The notes below the pieces were generated by a model that worked only from the letters and a program-made list of their open reading frames with translations, was not told where the DNA came from and did not search any database. From the NCBI RefSeq assembly GCF_900109685.1, contig NZ_FOBB01000005.1:1-64000 (forward strand): a stretch of DNA of 64,000 nucleotides, written 5' to 3'. Shown in pieces: positions 44,430 through 53,359 of the stretch. Source of the DNA: Chitinophaga rupis. GTDB taxonomy: Bacteria > Bacteroidota > Bacteroidia > Chitinophagales > Chitinophagaceae. Position numbers and translations under genes: made by a program. The stretch's first letter is position 1. Each line of letters starts with the position of its first letter.

Positions 44430-45455
44430 ATGAAAGCAGCAGCTGATGGCCCGCATATCTTTTACGAAGGAAATACCATCCTGGTAAAGTCCATTACCGG
44501 CAGGCAGGGGAAACCGGTTGCAGCCCTTCAGTCCTTTCCCCTGGCAGAAAAAGACCGCATAACCGTTCACTGCACTTTCCCGGAGCACCCGGAATGGAAC
44601 TTTTCCACCCCCTTACAGCCTGTTTTACAGCCGCAGCCATCTGTTTATCCGGCTGCCGGGAAGCTGTTAGCTATTTCAGACATAGAAGGCAATTTTAACG
44701 CCCTGCGCGACCTGCTGCTGGCCAATGGCGTAATAGACCATCAATACAGCTGGACCTTCGGAAATGGGCACCTGGTGCTCACTGGTGACTGTATGGACCG
44801 TGGCCCGCATGTAACGGAATGCTTATGGCTGTTTTACAGCCTGGAAATAAAAGCCAGGGAGCAGGGTGGTTACGTGCATTTTATACTGGGTAACCATGAG
44901 ATCATGAACATGACGGATGACCTGCGCTATGTGCCTGAAAAATACCTGGCCAATGCACGCCTGCTGCAGCACGACTATACGCTTTGGTACAAGCCCCACA
45001 CAGAGCTGGGGCGCTGGCTGGCCACCAAGAACATTATTGAAAAAATAGGCGCCGTACTGTTTGTGCATGGAGGTATCAGCAGCCTGGTAAATGCCTTACA
45101 GCTCTCCATCCCGGATATGAATGAGCTTTGCCGCCCCTTGTACTTTACGGGCAGACCGCCCTGGCATCCGGCCTTATACCTGCTTATGTACTCACCGGCT
45201 TCACCCTTCTGGTACCGTGGGTATGCCATTGGGCAGGCCACCCCGCAGGAGGTAAACGACACCCTGCAGCGGTTTAGGGTGCAGCATATTGTTATTGGCC
45301 ACACTACGGTAAATAAATTAACTACCTTTTTTGAAGGGAGGGTAATAGATGTGGATACGCTGCATGCAGAAGGCATTTCAGAAGGTGTGCTGTTTGAAAA
45401 TGAGGCCATTTACCGGGTAGATAAACAGGGGAGAAGGGACCCGCTTACCGGCTAA
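44430..45455 (+). CDS. Calcineurin-like metallophosphoesterase
   Basis: A 341-residue protein. From about residue 78 it has the metal-binding signature of calcineurin-like phosphoesterases: SDIEGNF, GDCMDRGPHV, GNHEIMN, FVHGG and VIGHT. The first motif has Glu86 where most family members have His (DxH). This is a variant seen by eye and may alter the metal site. The first 75 residues form a separate N-terminal part with no recognised fold. It stands between the FecR and symporter genes. Its substrate is unknown. Confidence 0.85.
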   Translation: MKAAADGPHIFYEGNTILVKSITGRQGKPVAALQSFPLAEKDRITVHCTFPEHPEWNFSTPLQPVLQPQPSVYPAAGKLLAISDIEGNFNALRDLLLANGVIDHQYSWTFGNGHLVLTGDCMDRGPHVTECLWLFYSLEIKAREQGGYVHFILGNHEIMNMTDDLRYVPEKYLANARLLQHDYTLWYKPHTELGRWLATKNIIEKIGAVLFVHGGISSLVNALQLSIPDMNELCRPLYFTGRPPWHPALYLLMYSPASPFWYRGYAIGQATPQEVNDTLQRFRVQHIVIGHTTVNKLTTFFEGRVIDVDTLHAEGISEGVLFENEAIYRVDKQGRRDPLTG

Positions 45456-45499
45456 TATTTTTCCCCATTTGCCTTATTTGATTACATTTATTTGAATAA

Positions 45500-45514
45500 T
45501 TGTCGAATTGACAA
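45500..45514. promoter_or_regulatory. Putative operator upstream of the symporter gene
   Basis: TTGTCGAATTGACAA is a perfect inverted repeat (TTGTC, 5 bases, GACAA) 34 bp before the symporter ATG. Its reverse strand differs at two positions from the motif at 14186-14200. Position and symmetry suggest a repressor site. Confidence 0.45.
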
Positions 45515-45548
45515 TATATTAGTACCGTTAATACTGTAATTCACCGTT

Positions 45549-47246
45549 ATGAACAAACTCGCACTTATAGACTACGTTATTTTTATTATCTACTTCCTGG
45601 TAGTAGCTTCTTACGGATACTGGATCTACCGGCGTAAGAAAAAGACCAGCATGGATACCAAGGATTTTTTCCTGGCAGAGGGTTCCCTTACCTGGTGGGC
45701 CATTGGCGCCTCTTTGATCGCTTCCAACATTTCGGCGGAGCAGTTCATTGGCATGAGCGGCAACGGTTTTTCTGTAGGCGTGGCCGTAGCCGCCTATGAA
45801 TGGATTGCCGCTATTGCGCTGATCATTGTGGCAGTGTGGTTTATGCCCGTTTATCTGAAGAACAAGATCTTCACCATGCCGCAATTCCTGAAAACCCGTT
45901 ATAACGAAACGGTGAGCCTTATTATGGCTATTTTCTGGTTATTCCTGTATGTGTTTGTAAATCTTACCTCCATCCTGTTCCTGGGCGCCCTGGCCATTAA
46001 CAGCCTGGTAGGCCATGGTAATTTTCATTTGATCATGATCGGGTTATCGGTGTTTGCATTGCTGATCACACTGGGCGGCATGAAAGTGATTGGTTATACC
46101 GATGTGATACAGGTGGCTGTATTGATCATTGGTGGATTAGCCACTACGTACCTGGCGCTCACTATGGTGAGTGAGCACTTTGGCCTGGGCAGCAATGTGC
46201 TGGCGGGTTTCCAGGCACTCATGAAAGATTCTCCGGATCACTTTAAAATGATCATGCAAAAGCCGGCTGCAGATGCACCGCAACATGAGATCAATAAATA
46301 CCTGATGCTGCCCGGTTTATCAATGTACTTAGCAGGGCAGTGGATCGTGAACCTGAACTACTGGGGATGTAACCAGTATATTACCCAACGTGCGCTGGGG
46401 GCCAATCTGCAAACAGCCCGCAACGGTATCCTGTTTGCCGGTTTACTGAAGCTCATGATGCCTGTAATTGTAATGTTACCGGGTATTGCAGCTTTTGTAT
46501 TATATAGAAATGGCGCCTTACAAAATGAAATGGCGCCGGGCGGACATTTTAATGCAGATAATGCCTATTCTGCTATCCTTGGATTTTTACCCACCGGCCT
46601 CAAAGGCTTGTCACTGGCGGCTTTAACGGCAGCCATCGTAGCATCGCTGGCAGGTAAGGCCAATAGTATTTCTACCATCTTCACACTGGATATTTACAAA
46701 AAATATGTTCGTAAAGAGGCTAATGAAAAGCAGCTGGTATGGACCGGCCGCCTGGTGATCGTAGCAGCAATGTTGCTGGCTATTTTATTTACCTGGAATG
46801 ATCTGTTAGGTATTGGCGGGGAAGGTGGTTTTACTTTCATCCAGAAGTACACCGGTTTTATTAGTCCGGGTGTATTTGCCATGTTCCTGCTGGGCATGTT
46901 CTGGAAGCGCACTACCGGCGCCGCCGCAGTGGCCGGCATTATTACGGGCTTCGTTTTATCAGTGGTATTTAACAACTACGCACCACAATGGTTTGGTAAT
47001 GAAACACTTTTATACACCGCATTTCCTAACGGGAAGGGCAAATACGAAATTCCGTTCCTTATTTGCATGGGATGGGCTTTCTTTTTCACCGTTTTAGTGA
47101 TGGTGCTTATGAGTTTAGCGGGGCCTAAAGTGAATCCGAAAGCATTTGAACTGGATGCCAGCATGTTCCGTGTAAAGCCTGCAACTATGGTGTTAATTGT
47201 AATTACATTATTGATATTGAGCGCGTTGTATGTACGCTTCTGGTAA
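45549..47246 (+). CDS. Sodium/solute symporter (SSS family, sugar type)
   Basis: A 565-residue inner-membrane transporter with about 14 helices, related to the bacterial sodium/galactose symporter vSGLT. Family blocks: SLIASNISAEQFIGMSGNGF, GGMKVIGYTDVIQV, WIVNLNYWGCNQYITQRALG and ALTAAIVASLAGKANSISTIF, which carries sodium-site serines. It probably imports a monosaccharide with Na+. Since its promoter region has a site like that before the GH51 gene, arabinose is a reasonable but untested guess. Confidence 0.9.
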   Translation: MNKLALIDYVIFIIYFLVVASYGYWIYRRKKKTSMDTKDFFLAEGSLTWWAIGASLIASNISAEQFIGMSGNGFSVGVAVAAYEWIAAIALIIVAVWFMPVYLKNKIFTMPQFLKTRYNETVSLIMAIFWLFLYVFVNLTSILFLGALAINSLVGHGNFHLIMIGLSVFALLITLGGMKVIGYTDVIQVAVLIIGGLATTYLALTMVSEHFGLGSNVLAGFQALMKDSPDHFKMIMQKPAADAPQHEINKYLMLPGLSMYLAGQWIVNLNYWGCNQYITQRALGANLQTARNGILFAGLLKLMMPVIVMLPGIAAFVLYRNGALQNEMAPGGHFNADNAYSAILGFLPTGLKGLSLAALTAAIVASLAGKANSISTIFTLDIYKKYVRKEANEKQLVWTGRLVIVAAMLLAILFTWNDLLGIGGEGGFTFIQKYTGFISPGVFAMFLLGMFWKRTTGAAAVAGIITGFVLSVVFNNYAPQWFGNETLLYTAFPNGKGKYEIPFLICMGWAFFFTVLVMVLMSLAGPKVNPKAFELDASMFRVKPATMVLIVITLLILSALYVRFW

Positions 47247-47329
47247 TAAATTACAAAGGCGCAATGGCTTACTGCTATTGGGTTTCAGCCGTTATGCATT
47301 CAGCATGAAGAACTTAGAGAAAATAAAAA

Positions 47330-47357
47330 AGGCGGTAGGAATACCGCCTAATTTTTT
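47330..47357 (+). terminator. Rho-independent terminator of the symporter gene
   Basis: AGGCGGTA (47330-47337), loop GGAA, TACCGCCT (47342-47349), then A, A and six T residues. It lies 84 bp past the symporter stop. Confidence 0.85.
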
Positions 47358-47591
47358 AACCATATCCTATGAAAAACCTATAACAAAGATATACGCTTAG
47401 CCTTACCAAACATTATACAATTGGTGAAGTGTGAGTTTTATCTAGTAAACGTGAATATTTGGCCTTTCTTAACGAGGAGTTAACAAACTTTGCGCTAAAA
47501 AGAACGACAACGTGCATACGAAAATATCCCCCATTATCCCCCGGTTATCCTCAGCGGCTCAAATCCGTTACAACGTCTGTTGTGTTTTTGT

Positions 47592-47599
47592 TAACTTTG
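47592..47599 (+). promoter_or_regulatory. -7 promoter box of the MarR regulator gene
   Basis: TAACTTTG is an exact match to the Bacteroidota TAnnTTTG box. It ends only 6 bp before the ATG at 47606, so transcription would begin at or next to the start codon and the mRNA may be leaderless. Confidence 0.5.
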
Positions 47600-47605
47600 C
47601 GGTCT

Positions 47606-48058
47606 ATGAGAATAGAAGAAGCCATTAAGCAGGGCAAGTTCAGCAATAATTTCCACAAGGCCCTGGTCAACCTAATATTCACCAGCAACTGGCTTCGGGA
47701 TGCAAATGCCGAAATTTTCAAAAAATATGACATCCTGCCTCAGCATTTCAATGCTTTGCGTATCATCAAAGGCCGGCATCCCAAACCGGTGTCTGCAGGA
47801 GAGATCAAAGAAGTGTTGCTGGATAAGGCTAGCGACGTGACCCGTTTGCTGGATAAGCTGGTAAAACAGGGGTATGTAAAACGCCAGCTTTGTGAATATA
47901 ACCGCCGCAAAATGGATATTACCATTACCCCCGAGGGCCTGAACCTGCTGGAAGAGTTGGAAACGCCCATGAAAGCATTCTACGAAGACCTGGGCACCCG
48001 CATAACCAGCGAGGAAGCACAGCAGCTCAGCGACCTGTTAGACAAAATACGCACCTAA
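47606..48058 (+). CDS. MarR family transcriptional regulator
   Basis: A 150-residue winged-helix regulator of the MarR type. The DNA-binding core is KPVSAGEIKEVLLDKASDVTR with the wing VKRQLCEYNRRKMDITIT; helices at both ends would make the dimer. The start at 47606 fits the family. An upstream frame extends to 47459 but lacks family resemblance and is interrupted by the promoter box. The next gene is a cation/proton antiporter 100 bp away on the same strand, a candidate target. An imperfect family B arm (AAGAATGAGTAATTAATAATT, one base short of match, about 48066) lies between them. Confidence 0.85.
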   Translation: MRIEEAIKQGKFSNNFHKALVNLIFTSNWLRDANAEIFKKYDILPQHFNALRIIKGRHPKPVSAGEIKEVLLDKASDVTRLLDKLVKQGYVKRQLCEYNRRKMDITITPEGLNLLEELETPMKAFYEDLGTRITSEEAQQLSDLLDKIRT

Positions 48059-48158
48059 GGAATTAAGAATGAGTAATTAATAATTAATTTGTGCTGCAAT
48101 AGCATCGGCAGCATAGTTATCTTATTAGCTGTTATTTCCTGAACCTTTAATTGTTTGC

Positions 48159-50396
48159 ATGCATTTACCCGCACTTATTACAGATCTGGCATTAATACTG
48201 GCGGCCGCGGCCGTTACAACACTGATCTTTAAAAAGTTGCGGCAGCCGCTGGTGTTAGGGTACATTGTAGCCGGCCTGCTGGTAGGGCCGCATGTATCGC
48301 TGGTGCCTACGGTAACAGACGAAGCCAATATTCAAACCTGGTCCGAAATAGGGGTTATTTTCCTGCTCTTTAGCCTGGGCCTGGAGTTCAGCTTCAAAAA
48401 GTTAATAAAGGTAGGAGGCAGCGCCTCTATTACCGCCGTTATAGAGGTAGTTATTATGCTGGGGCTGGGGTATGCTGCCGGGCATTTGCTGGGCTGGTCT
48501 ACCATGGACAGCATTTTCCTGGGTGGCATCCTGTCTGTTTCCTCCACTACCATCATCATCCGCGCTTTTGAGGAGCTGGGCATTAAAGGCCAGCAGTTTG
48601 CCGGCCTGGTATTTGGCATCCTGGTGGTAGAGGACCTGGTGGCTATTGTGTTGCTGGTGTTGTTATCCACCCTGGCAGCCAGCCGGCAGTTTGCCGGCAT
48701 GGAAATGCTAGGCTCTGTAGTGAAGCTGCTGTTCTTCCTCATCATCTGGTTTGTGTCAGGCATTTTTTTCCTGCCCACTTTGCTGAAACGCACCCGTAAG
48801 CTCATGAACGAGGAAACCCTGCTGGTTACTGCCATTGGCTTATGCCTGTTGATGGTGGTGCTGGCTACACAGGCTGGTTTTTCACCGGCCCTGGGCGCCT
48901 TTGTAATGGGTTCTATACTGGCTGAAACTACGCAGGCAGAAAAGATAGAACACCTGGTAAAACCGGTAAAAGAGCTGTTTGGCGCCGTGTTCTTTGTATC
49001 AGTGGGTATGTTAATAGACCCGGCCATGATCCTGAAATATGCCATACCGGTAGCCATTATCACCGTTATTACGGTAATGGGTAAGGTGCTAAGCACCACT
49101 ATTGGCGCACTGGTAGCAGGGCAGCCATTAAAGCCGGCAGTACAGGCAGGTATGAGCCTGGCGCAGATAGGGGAGTTCTCCTTTATCATTGCCACGCTGG
49201 GCGTAACATTAAAAGTAACCAGCGATTTCCTGTATCCCATTGCAGTGGCAGTATCGGCCGTTACCACCTTTACCACTCCTTATCTCATAAAAGTTTCAGA
49301 GCCGGTATACACACGTATTGCAGCTATATTACCGCATCGCTGGAAGACCACATTAAACCGCTATAGCGCAGCTACACAAACCATTGCAGTGGTAAGCGAC
49401 TGGAAGCAGGTGCTGCGTTCCTACTTCATGAACATCATCCTGTTCTCCGTGATCATTGTGGCTATTGTGCTGCTATCTGCCTATTACATATTACCTATGA
49501 CCGGTGGCAACACACCGGACCATCACTGGGCACGTATTGCCACTGCGCTGGTAACCTTGCTGGTATTATCGCCTTTTTTGTGGGCGCTGGTATTCCGCGG
49601 AGCCGGCAGCCAGGCAGCTGCTAACATCTGGCAGCAAAAGAAATACCGGGGGCCGCTGGTGCTGCTGCGTACTTTGCGGGTAGCAGTGGCGGTATTCTTT
49701 GTTGGGTTTTCTGTAGACCAGTTCTTTTCCACCACGGTAGCCCTGGTGGTTACATTGGTTATTATAGGGTTGCTGCTGATATTTTCCCGCAGGCTGCAGG
49801 CATTTTATGGCACTATTGAAGCGCGTTTCTTTTCCAACTTCAATGAAAGGGATGCCCGCGTGGGCAGCATCAACAAACAGGTGCTGGCGCCCTGGGATGC
49901 GCACCTGGCTGTAATTGAGATACAGCCTACCTCACCTGCCATTGGCAAAACATTACAGGAGCTGGCCCTGCGTGAAAAATTCGGGACCAATGTAGCATTA
50001 ATAAAAAGGGGGCGGCAACAATTTGCGGCACCGGGTGGTACGGAACGTTTATACCCGGGTGATGTAGTAACAGTAATAGGTACGGATGAGCAGATCACGC
50101 AGCTCAATCATTTCCTGGAAGAAGCAGATGGCAGTATGGAAGGAAAGGCCATGCAGGGGCATGATATTGTATTGCGCCGCTACCTGGTAAAGGAAGGCAT
50201 GCCATTGTTCCGCAAAACCATCCGCGAAGCAGGCATCCGGGAGAAAACACAGGGAATGGTATTGGGTATTGAACGCAGCGGGCAGCGTATCCTGAACCCT
50301 GAATCTACCACGGTATTGGAAGAAGGAGATATTGTGTGGGTAGCCGGAAGTGATAAGGGATTATCGGAGTTTTTTAAGAGAACAGAGATCCGCTGA
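48159..50396 (+). CDS. Monovalent cation:proton antiporter (CPA2, KefB-like) with two TrkA-C domains
   Basis: A 745-residue inner-membrane protein. Residues about 5-390 are a Na+/H+ exchanger fold of the CPA2 type (GYIVAGLLVGPH, FLLFSLGLEFSF, GILVVEDLVAIVLL, SPALGAFVMGSILAET). More membrane segments follow (about 425-560). Two TrkA-C regulatory domains close the protein (about 585-665 and 675-742; AVIEIQPTSPAIGKTL, EEGDIVWVAGSD). It lacks the Rossmann TrkA-N/RCK domain of KefB, so regulation by NAD(H) is not expected; TrkA-C often binds other small ligands such as cyclic dinucleotides. It likely exports K+ or Na+ against protons. Confidence 0.9.
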   Translation: MHLPALITDLALILAAAAVTTLIFKKLRQPLVLGYIVAGLLVGPHVSLVPTVTDEANIQTWSEIGVIFLLFSLGLEFSFKKLIKVGGSASITAVIEVVIMLGLGYAAGHLLGWSTMDSIFLGGILSVSSTTIIIRAFEELGIKGQQFAGLVFGILVVEDLVAIVLLVLLSTLAASRQFAGMEMLGSVVKLLFFLIIWFVSGIFFLPTLLKRTRKLMNEETLLVTAIGLCLLMVVLATQAGFSPALGAFVMGSILAETTQAEKIEHLVKPVKELFGAVFFVSVGMLIDPAMILKYAIPVAIITVITVMGKVLSTTIGALVAGQPLKPAVQAGMSLAQIGEFSFIIATLGVTLKVTSDFLYPIAVAVSAVTTFTTPYLIKVSEPVYTRIAAILPHRWKTTLNRYSAATQTIAVVSDWKQVLRSYFMNIILFSVIIVAIVLLSAYYILPMTGGNTPDHHWARIATALVTLLVLSPFLWALVFRGAGSQAAANIWQQKKYRGPLVLLRTLRVAVAVFFVGFSVDQFFSTTVALVVTLVIIGLLLIFSRRLQAFYGTIEARFFSNFNERDARVGSINKQVLAPWDAHLAVIEIQPTSPAIGKTLQELALREKFGTNVALIKRGRQQFAAPGGTERLYPGDVVTVIGTDEQITQLNHFLEEADGSMEGKAMQGHDIVLRRYLVKEGMPLFRKTIREAGIREKTQGMVLGIERSGQRILNPESTTVLEEGDIVWVAGSDKGLSEFFKRTEIR

Positions 50397-50400
50397 TCTG

Positions 50401-50698
50401 ATTACGAATTATCAATTACGAATTACGAAAAAAAAACAGCATGCAACTAAAACATTCGTAACCCGTAATTGAATAATCCGTAATTAAATCATCCCCCCCT
50501 TTAATTAGTTCAACACAACAAAATCACATTCGTAAATTACTTCAGCATAATGCAATCAATTCGTAATTACTCATATTATAATTACTTTCAATGGTATTCA
50601 TGACGCTTCGCATTCCTAATTATTCACATTCATGATTTACTTTCAATGGCGTTCATGAATGCTTCGCATTTCGTAATTCGTAATTGATAATTCGTAAT
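50401..50698. repeat. MITE-like repeat with perfect 30-bp terminal inverted repeats, family A
   Basis: Bases 50401-50430 are exactly complementary to 50669-50698. Inside, a segment reading TACTTTCAATGG(T/C).TTCATGA..CTTCGCATT occurs twice (about 50582-50617 and 50639-50670). An inverted single copy lies in the family A element at 24653-24843. The gap between the antiporter and the next gene consists almost entirely of this element. Confidence 0.8.
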
Positions 50699-50708
50699 TA
50701 AAACAAAC

Positions 50709-51524
50709 TCACTCGTAGCTCAGTTGTGTTGTCTCCCTGCTCCCGTCAGCACCATAAATGGCCGTTACGCTGGTTGGATATTGAGCGGTATTATATTCGT
50801 ATTTATAGCTGGTCGTTGTTTTATCAGTACCCTGTGTGCTGATGATTTGTTCGGTTAAAACATTGTTGTTGGATAAAAAGGCCGGCATAATGTCGGTAAT
50901 GTAACACAGCCCATTGATGCGCTGCTGTGGATTCAGCTTTTTATCATAGCTGTACAACACAGTGCTGCTAAGCGCAAAGTTGCCACTGGTGCCCATTCTA
51001 CCGTAATTATCCATCTGGATCACATTGCCTGCATTGTCCCAGGTGTAAGCCTGGTAATTATGATTTTCAAAATGATTGTTTACGTTTTTGCCGAAAAAGT
51101 AACGGGCGGTAATATGGCCGGTTTCGTTATATACCAGCGAATCATAAGCCTGGACGGTGCCTTCAGTATAATAACGGATCTTCTCTATGCGGCTGTAATC
51201 ATCGGTGTAATCAAAAGAAGAAAAGAGCTGGCTGTCTTCCCCGTTCGCCCGGTCAGATACCAGGGTGCTTACCAGGCGGCCGCTTTCATACACCGGAATG
51301 CGTATATCGGTATACGTTTCTTCTACGGTGCGCTGTATGCGTGTTAGCCTGCTAATGGCATGCTGCGGATTGTAAGTGATCAGTGTAGTACTGGCATGAC
51401 TGTTAATAGCTTGCAGGAAGGGGCGATCCGTATTACCCTCGTCATTGTTCCGGAATGATGTTAATGCGATGGCAGCAACTGTGGCAACCAGGGCCGCCCC
51501 CTCCTTAAAGCTGTTGGTCTTCAT
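50709..51524 (-). CDS. Secreted protein of unknown function with YD/RHS-like repeats
   Basis: A 271-residue protein. The first 25 residues are a hydrophobic, signal-like segment (EGAALVATVAAIALTSF). Later segments follow a spaced Tyr-Asp pattern like short RHS/YD repeats: ITYNPQHAISRL, AYTWDNAGNVIQMDNYGR, LYSYDKKLNPQQRI, YKYEYNTAQYPTSV. Such stretches are common in Bacteroidota secreted proteins whose functions are unknown. Nothing points to a toxin domain at the C-terminus. It lies downstream of a repeat element and reads away from the neighbours on its right. Confidence 0.65.
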   Translation of the reverse strand: MKTNSFKEGAALVATVAAIALTSFRNNDEGNTDRPFLQAINSHASTTLITYNPQHAISRLTRIQRTVEETYTDIRIPVYESGRLVSTLVSDRANGEDSQLFSSFDYTDDYSRIEKIRYYTEGTVQAYDSLVYNETGHITARYFFGKNVNNHFENHNYQAYTWDNAGNVIQMDNYGRMGTSGNFALSSTVLYSYDKKLNPQQRINGLCYITDIMPAFLSNNNVLTEQIISTQGTDKTTTSYKYEYNTAQYPTSVTAIYGADGSRETTQLSYE

Positions 51525-51724
51525 AGGTGTACAAGTCGGTTAATAGGAATATTGGAATAGTGACGTTTCAAAAATAATAAAAAACAGTAATATGTAGATA
51601 TGGCATTTTAGTGGGATCTGTTGCCGGGCGGGATGAACATTTTATACACCGTACTGTTATAAGTATAACCATGCCACCCTAATGAAGAACTGTCGTACGC
51701 TACCATTCACATAAAATGATCGTA

Positions 51725-52369
51725 ATGAGAAAGTTGCGGGTTGTTATGCTCGGTATAGGCATTGTTTTGGGCGCCTGCTCAGGTTCCACACGTATCACTG
51801 GCTCCTGGAAAAACCCGGAAGCCAAACCAGCTGCAAAAAGTTATAACAGCGTTTTTATTGCTGCCATGATCCGCAATCCGGAAGTGCGCGTGAAGCTGGA
51901 AAATGCCCTGGCCGTGCAGGCTGATATGCGCGATATTAAACCCGTCAAGAGTTCAGATTATTTATCTCCCCGTTTTGTAGAAATCCGTATGCCGGAGCGG
52001 CAGGAGCTGGTACAGAAGATCCAGGCCAGCGGTGCACAAGCTATTTTTACCGTATCCTTATTAGACAAGCGTAGTGAAACCCGTTATGTACCGGGCGCCA
52101 TTACATATGCGCCGGTGCCTGCTTATGGATGGTACCGCGGCTTTTATGCCTATTATGCGCACTGGTATCCCTGGGTATATGATCCGGGATATTATGTAAA
52201 GGAAAGAACGTATTTCCTGGAGGCTAACCTTTATGATGCGGGTAATGAGCAGCTGTTATGGTCTGCCCAGTCTGAAACTATTAATCCTGCCAGTGTAGAT
52301 CAGTTCGTGCGGGAATATCCGCAAAAGCTGGTCGCACAGCTGCTTAAGGACGGAGTTCTTAAGAATTAA
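51725..52369 (+). CDS. Lipoprotein of unknown function (DUF4136-like)
   Basis: A 214-residue lipoprotein with the lipobox LGACSG near residue 18. It has a region ITGSWKNPEAKPAAKSYNSVFI, then a Tyr-rich stretch (YGWYRGFYAYYAHWYPW), and a C-terminal LLWSAQSETINP block followed by an EYPQKLVAQLLKDGVL helix. The pattern resembles DUF4136-type periplasmic lipoproteins. I use the ATG at 51725; one at 51716 adds three residues. Its 3' end touches a family B repeat. Confidence 0.7.
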   Translation: MRKLRVVMLGIGIVLGACSGSTRITGSWKNPEAKPAAKSYNSVFIAAMIRNPEVRVKLENALAVQADMRDIKPVKSSDYLSPRFVEIRMPERQELVQKIQASGAQAIFTVSLLDKRSETRYVPGAITYAPVPAYGWYRGFYAYYAHWYPWVYDPGYYVKERTYFLEANLYDAGNEQLLWSAQSETINPASVDQFVREYPQKLVAQLLKDGVLKN

Positions 52370-52374
52370 TACTA

Positions 52375-52581
52375 AAGAATGAATAATTAATAATCGTAGG
52401 AAAAGTACTTCACTAAATGTGTAGATGTGCAAATATGCAGAGGTGCAAATGATAAGTGATCTGCTCATTTCTGCATTATCAGAATAACATTCTTAGTCAT
52501 CTATACATCCGCATATTTGCACACCTTCCACCTCTTCCACCTCTCGCACTCCCGCTATACGATTATTAATTATTCATCCTT
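52375..52581. repeat. Palindromic MITE-like element, family B
   Basis: Terminal arms of 24 bp: 52375-52398 (AAGAATGAATAATTAATAAT, then CGTA) and its complement at 52558-52581, with one mismatch. An inner pair, GTGCAAATATGC (about 52428) and GCATATTTGCAC (about 52511), adds a second stem. The interior is about 160 bp and carries no gene. Confidence 0.8.
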
Positions 52582-52589
52582 AATTATAA

Positions 52590-52802
52590 TTAGTACTTCA
52601 TCGTGGTATCCTTCTTCTTCCAGTCCTTGTCTTTTTTCATTTTGTCCCCTTTCATTTTGTGTTTTCTCATGGAAGTGTCCCGCATAGAGGTGTCTTGCTG
52701 GTATGAACTTGTTGCTGCAACATTATGAGGCATGGTGCCCTGGGCTATAACAAGGCCTCCAAAGGCCATTGCCAAGCCTAAAACGGTGAGATGCTTTTTC
52801 AT
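52590..52802 (-). CDS. Small secreted Lys/Met-rich protein
   Basis: A 70-residue protein with a signal peptide (about 1-20, ending VIAQ). The mature part has DTSMRDTSMRKHKMKGDKMKKD repeats, of which at most 20 residues are listed here in part: DTSMRDTSMRKHKMKGD, then further Lys-Lys-Asp units. It resembles MxKDx-type pentapeptide small secreted proteins. A role in metal handling is possible but unproven. It stands alone, with a family B element behind it. Confidence 0.6.
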   Translation of the reverse strand: MKKHLTVLGLAMAFGGLVIAQGTMPHNVAATSSYQQDTSMRDTSMRKHKMKGDKMKKDKDWKKKDTTMKY

Positions 52803-53072
52803 GACTTAAATTTTTATGATGAGTGATAAAATTCTTTTACCTATCAAAAGTTAATGCCTTGCTTTCTTTTAGAAATAACGGCTACCCGCTGCCAGGGGGA
52901 ACCCTTTGTAAATTACAGGTTGTATACGGTCGCCAGGAGTAATAAAGCGGTAATGTGGAATTTTAAACACGGATTGTAAACGAATTCCCCCTTGCGTGTT
53001 AAAGCTGTACCAGCGAATACATTTACAATCCATGTGTTTTCTGAATTTGAGGTCAATCAACAAGCGAGGTTC

Positions 53073-53333
53073 TTACTGATCTTTGTCATTACCTTGTTTA
53101 GGGTCCCATTCAATGTTGTCAGCTTCTTCGTCTGACAGATCATTCTCTTCCAGGTCCGCTTCATCCAGGTCTGGTGTGTCATCATTTTCTTCGTCTTCCT
53201 CGTCCTCATTGGAGATATCCTGTGACCTTAGATCCTGGTCGTCCTGCGTATTAAGACCTGAATTTTTGCTGTTGGAGGGGTCCTGCAGGTCATTGTCCTG
53301 CTGACGCGGTTCGGTTTGTTTTTTCGTTTGCAT
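53073..53333 (-). CDS. Small acidic, likely disordered protein
   Basis: An 86-residue protein very rich in Asp, Glu, Gln and Asn, with an acidic run (EDEEDEENDDTPDLDEADLE). It has no hydrophobic segment. I use the ATG at 53333; the frame extends to 53495 but this part overlaps a separate small membrane gene. Function unknown. It lies 26 bp downstream of that gene on the same strand, so both may be translated from one mRNA. Confidence 0.55.
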   Translation of the reverse strand: MQTKKQTEPRQQDNDLQDPSNSKNSGLNTQDDQDLRSQDISNEDEEDEENDDTPDLDEADLEENDLSDEEADNIEWDPKQGNDKDQ

Positions 53334-53359
53334 AGTATAAATTTTAAAAGGTGATTGCT

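Noticed and set aside
48332..49276. A 314-codon minus-strand frame inside the antiporter gene
   Set aside because: Ser/Thr/Met-rich antisense shadow of a clear CPA2 antiporter; no domain.
52869..53063. A 64-codon minus-strand frame
   Set aside because: It has no signal peptide, domain or start context. A short real gene cannot be excluded, but evidence is too weak to call it.
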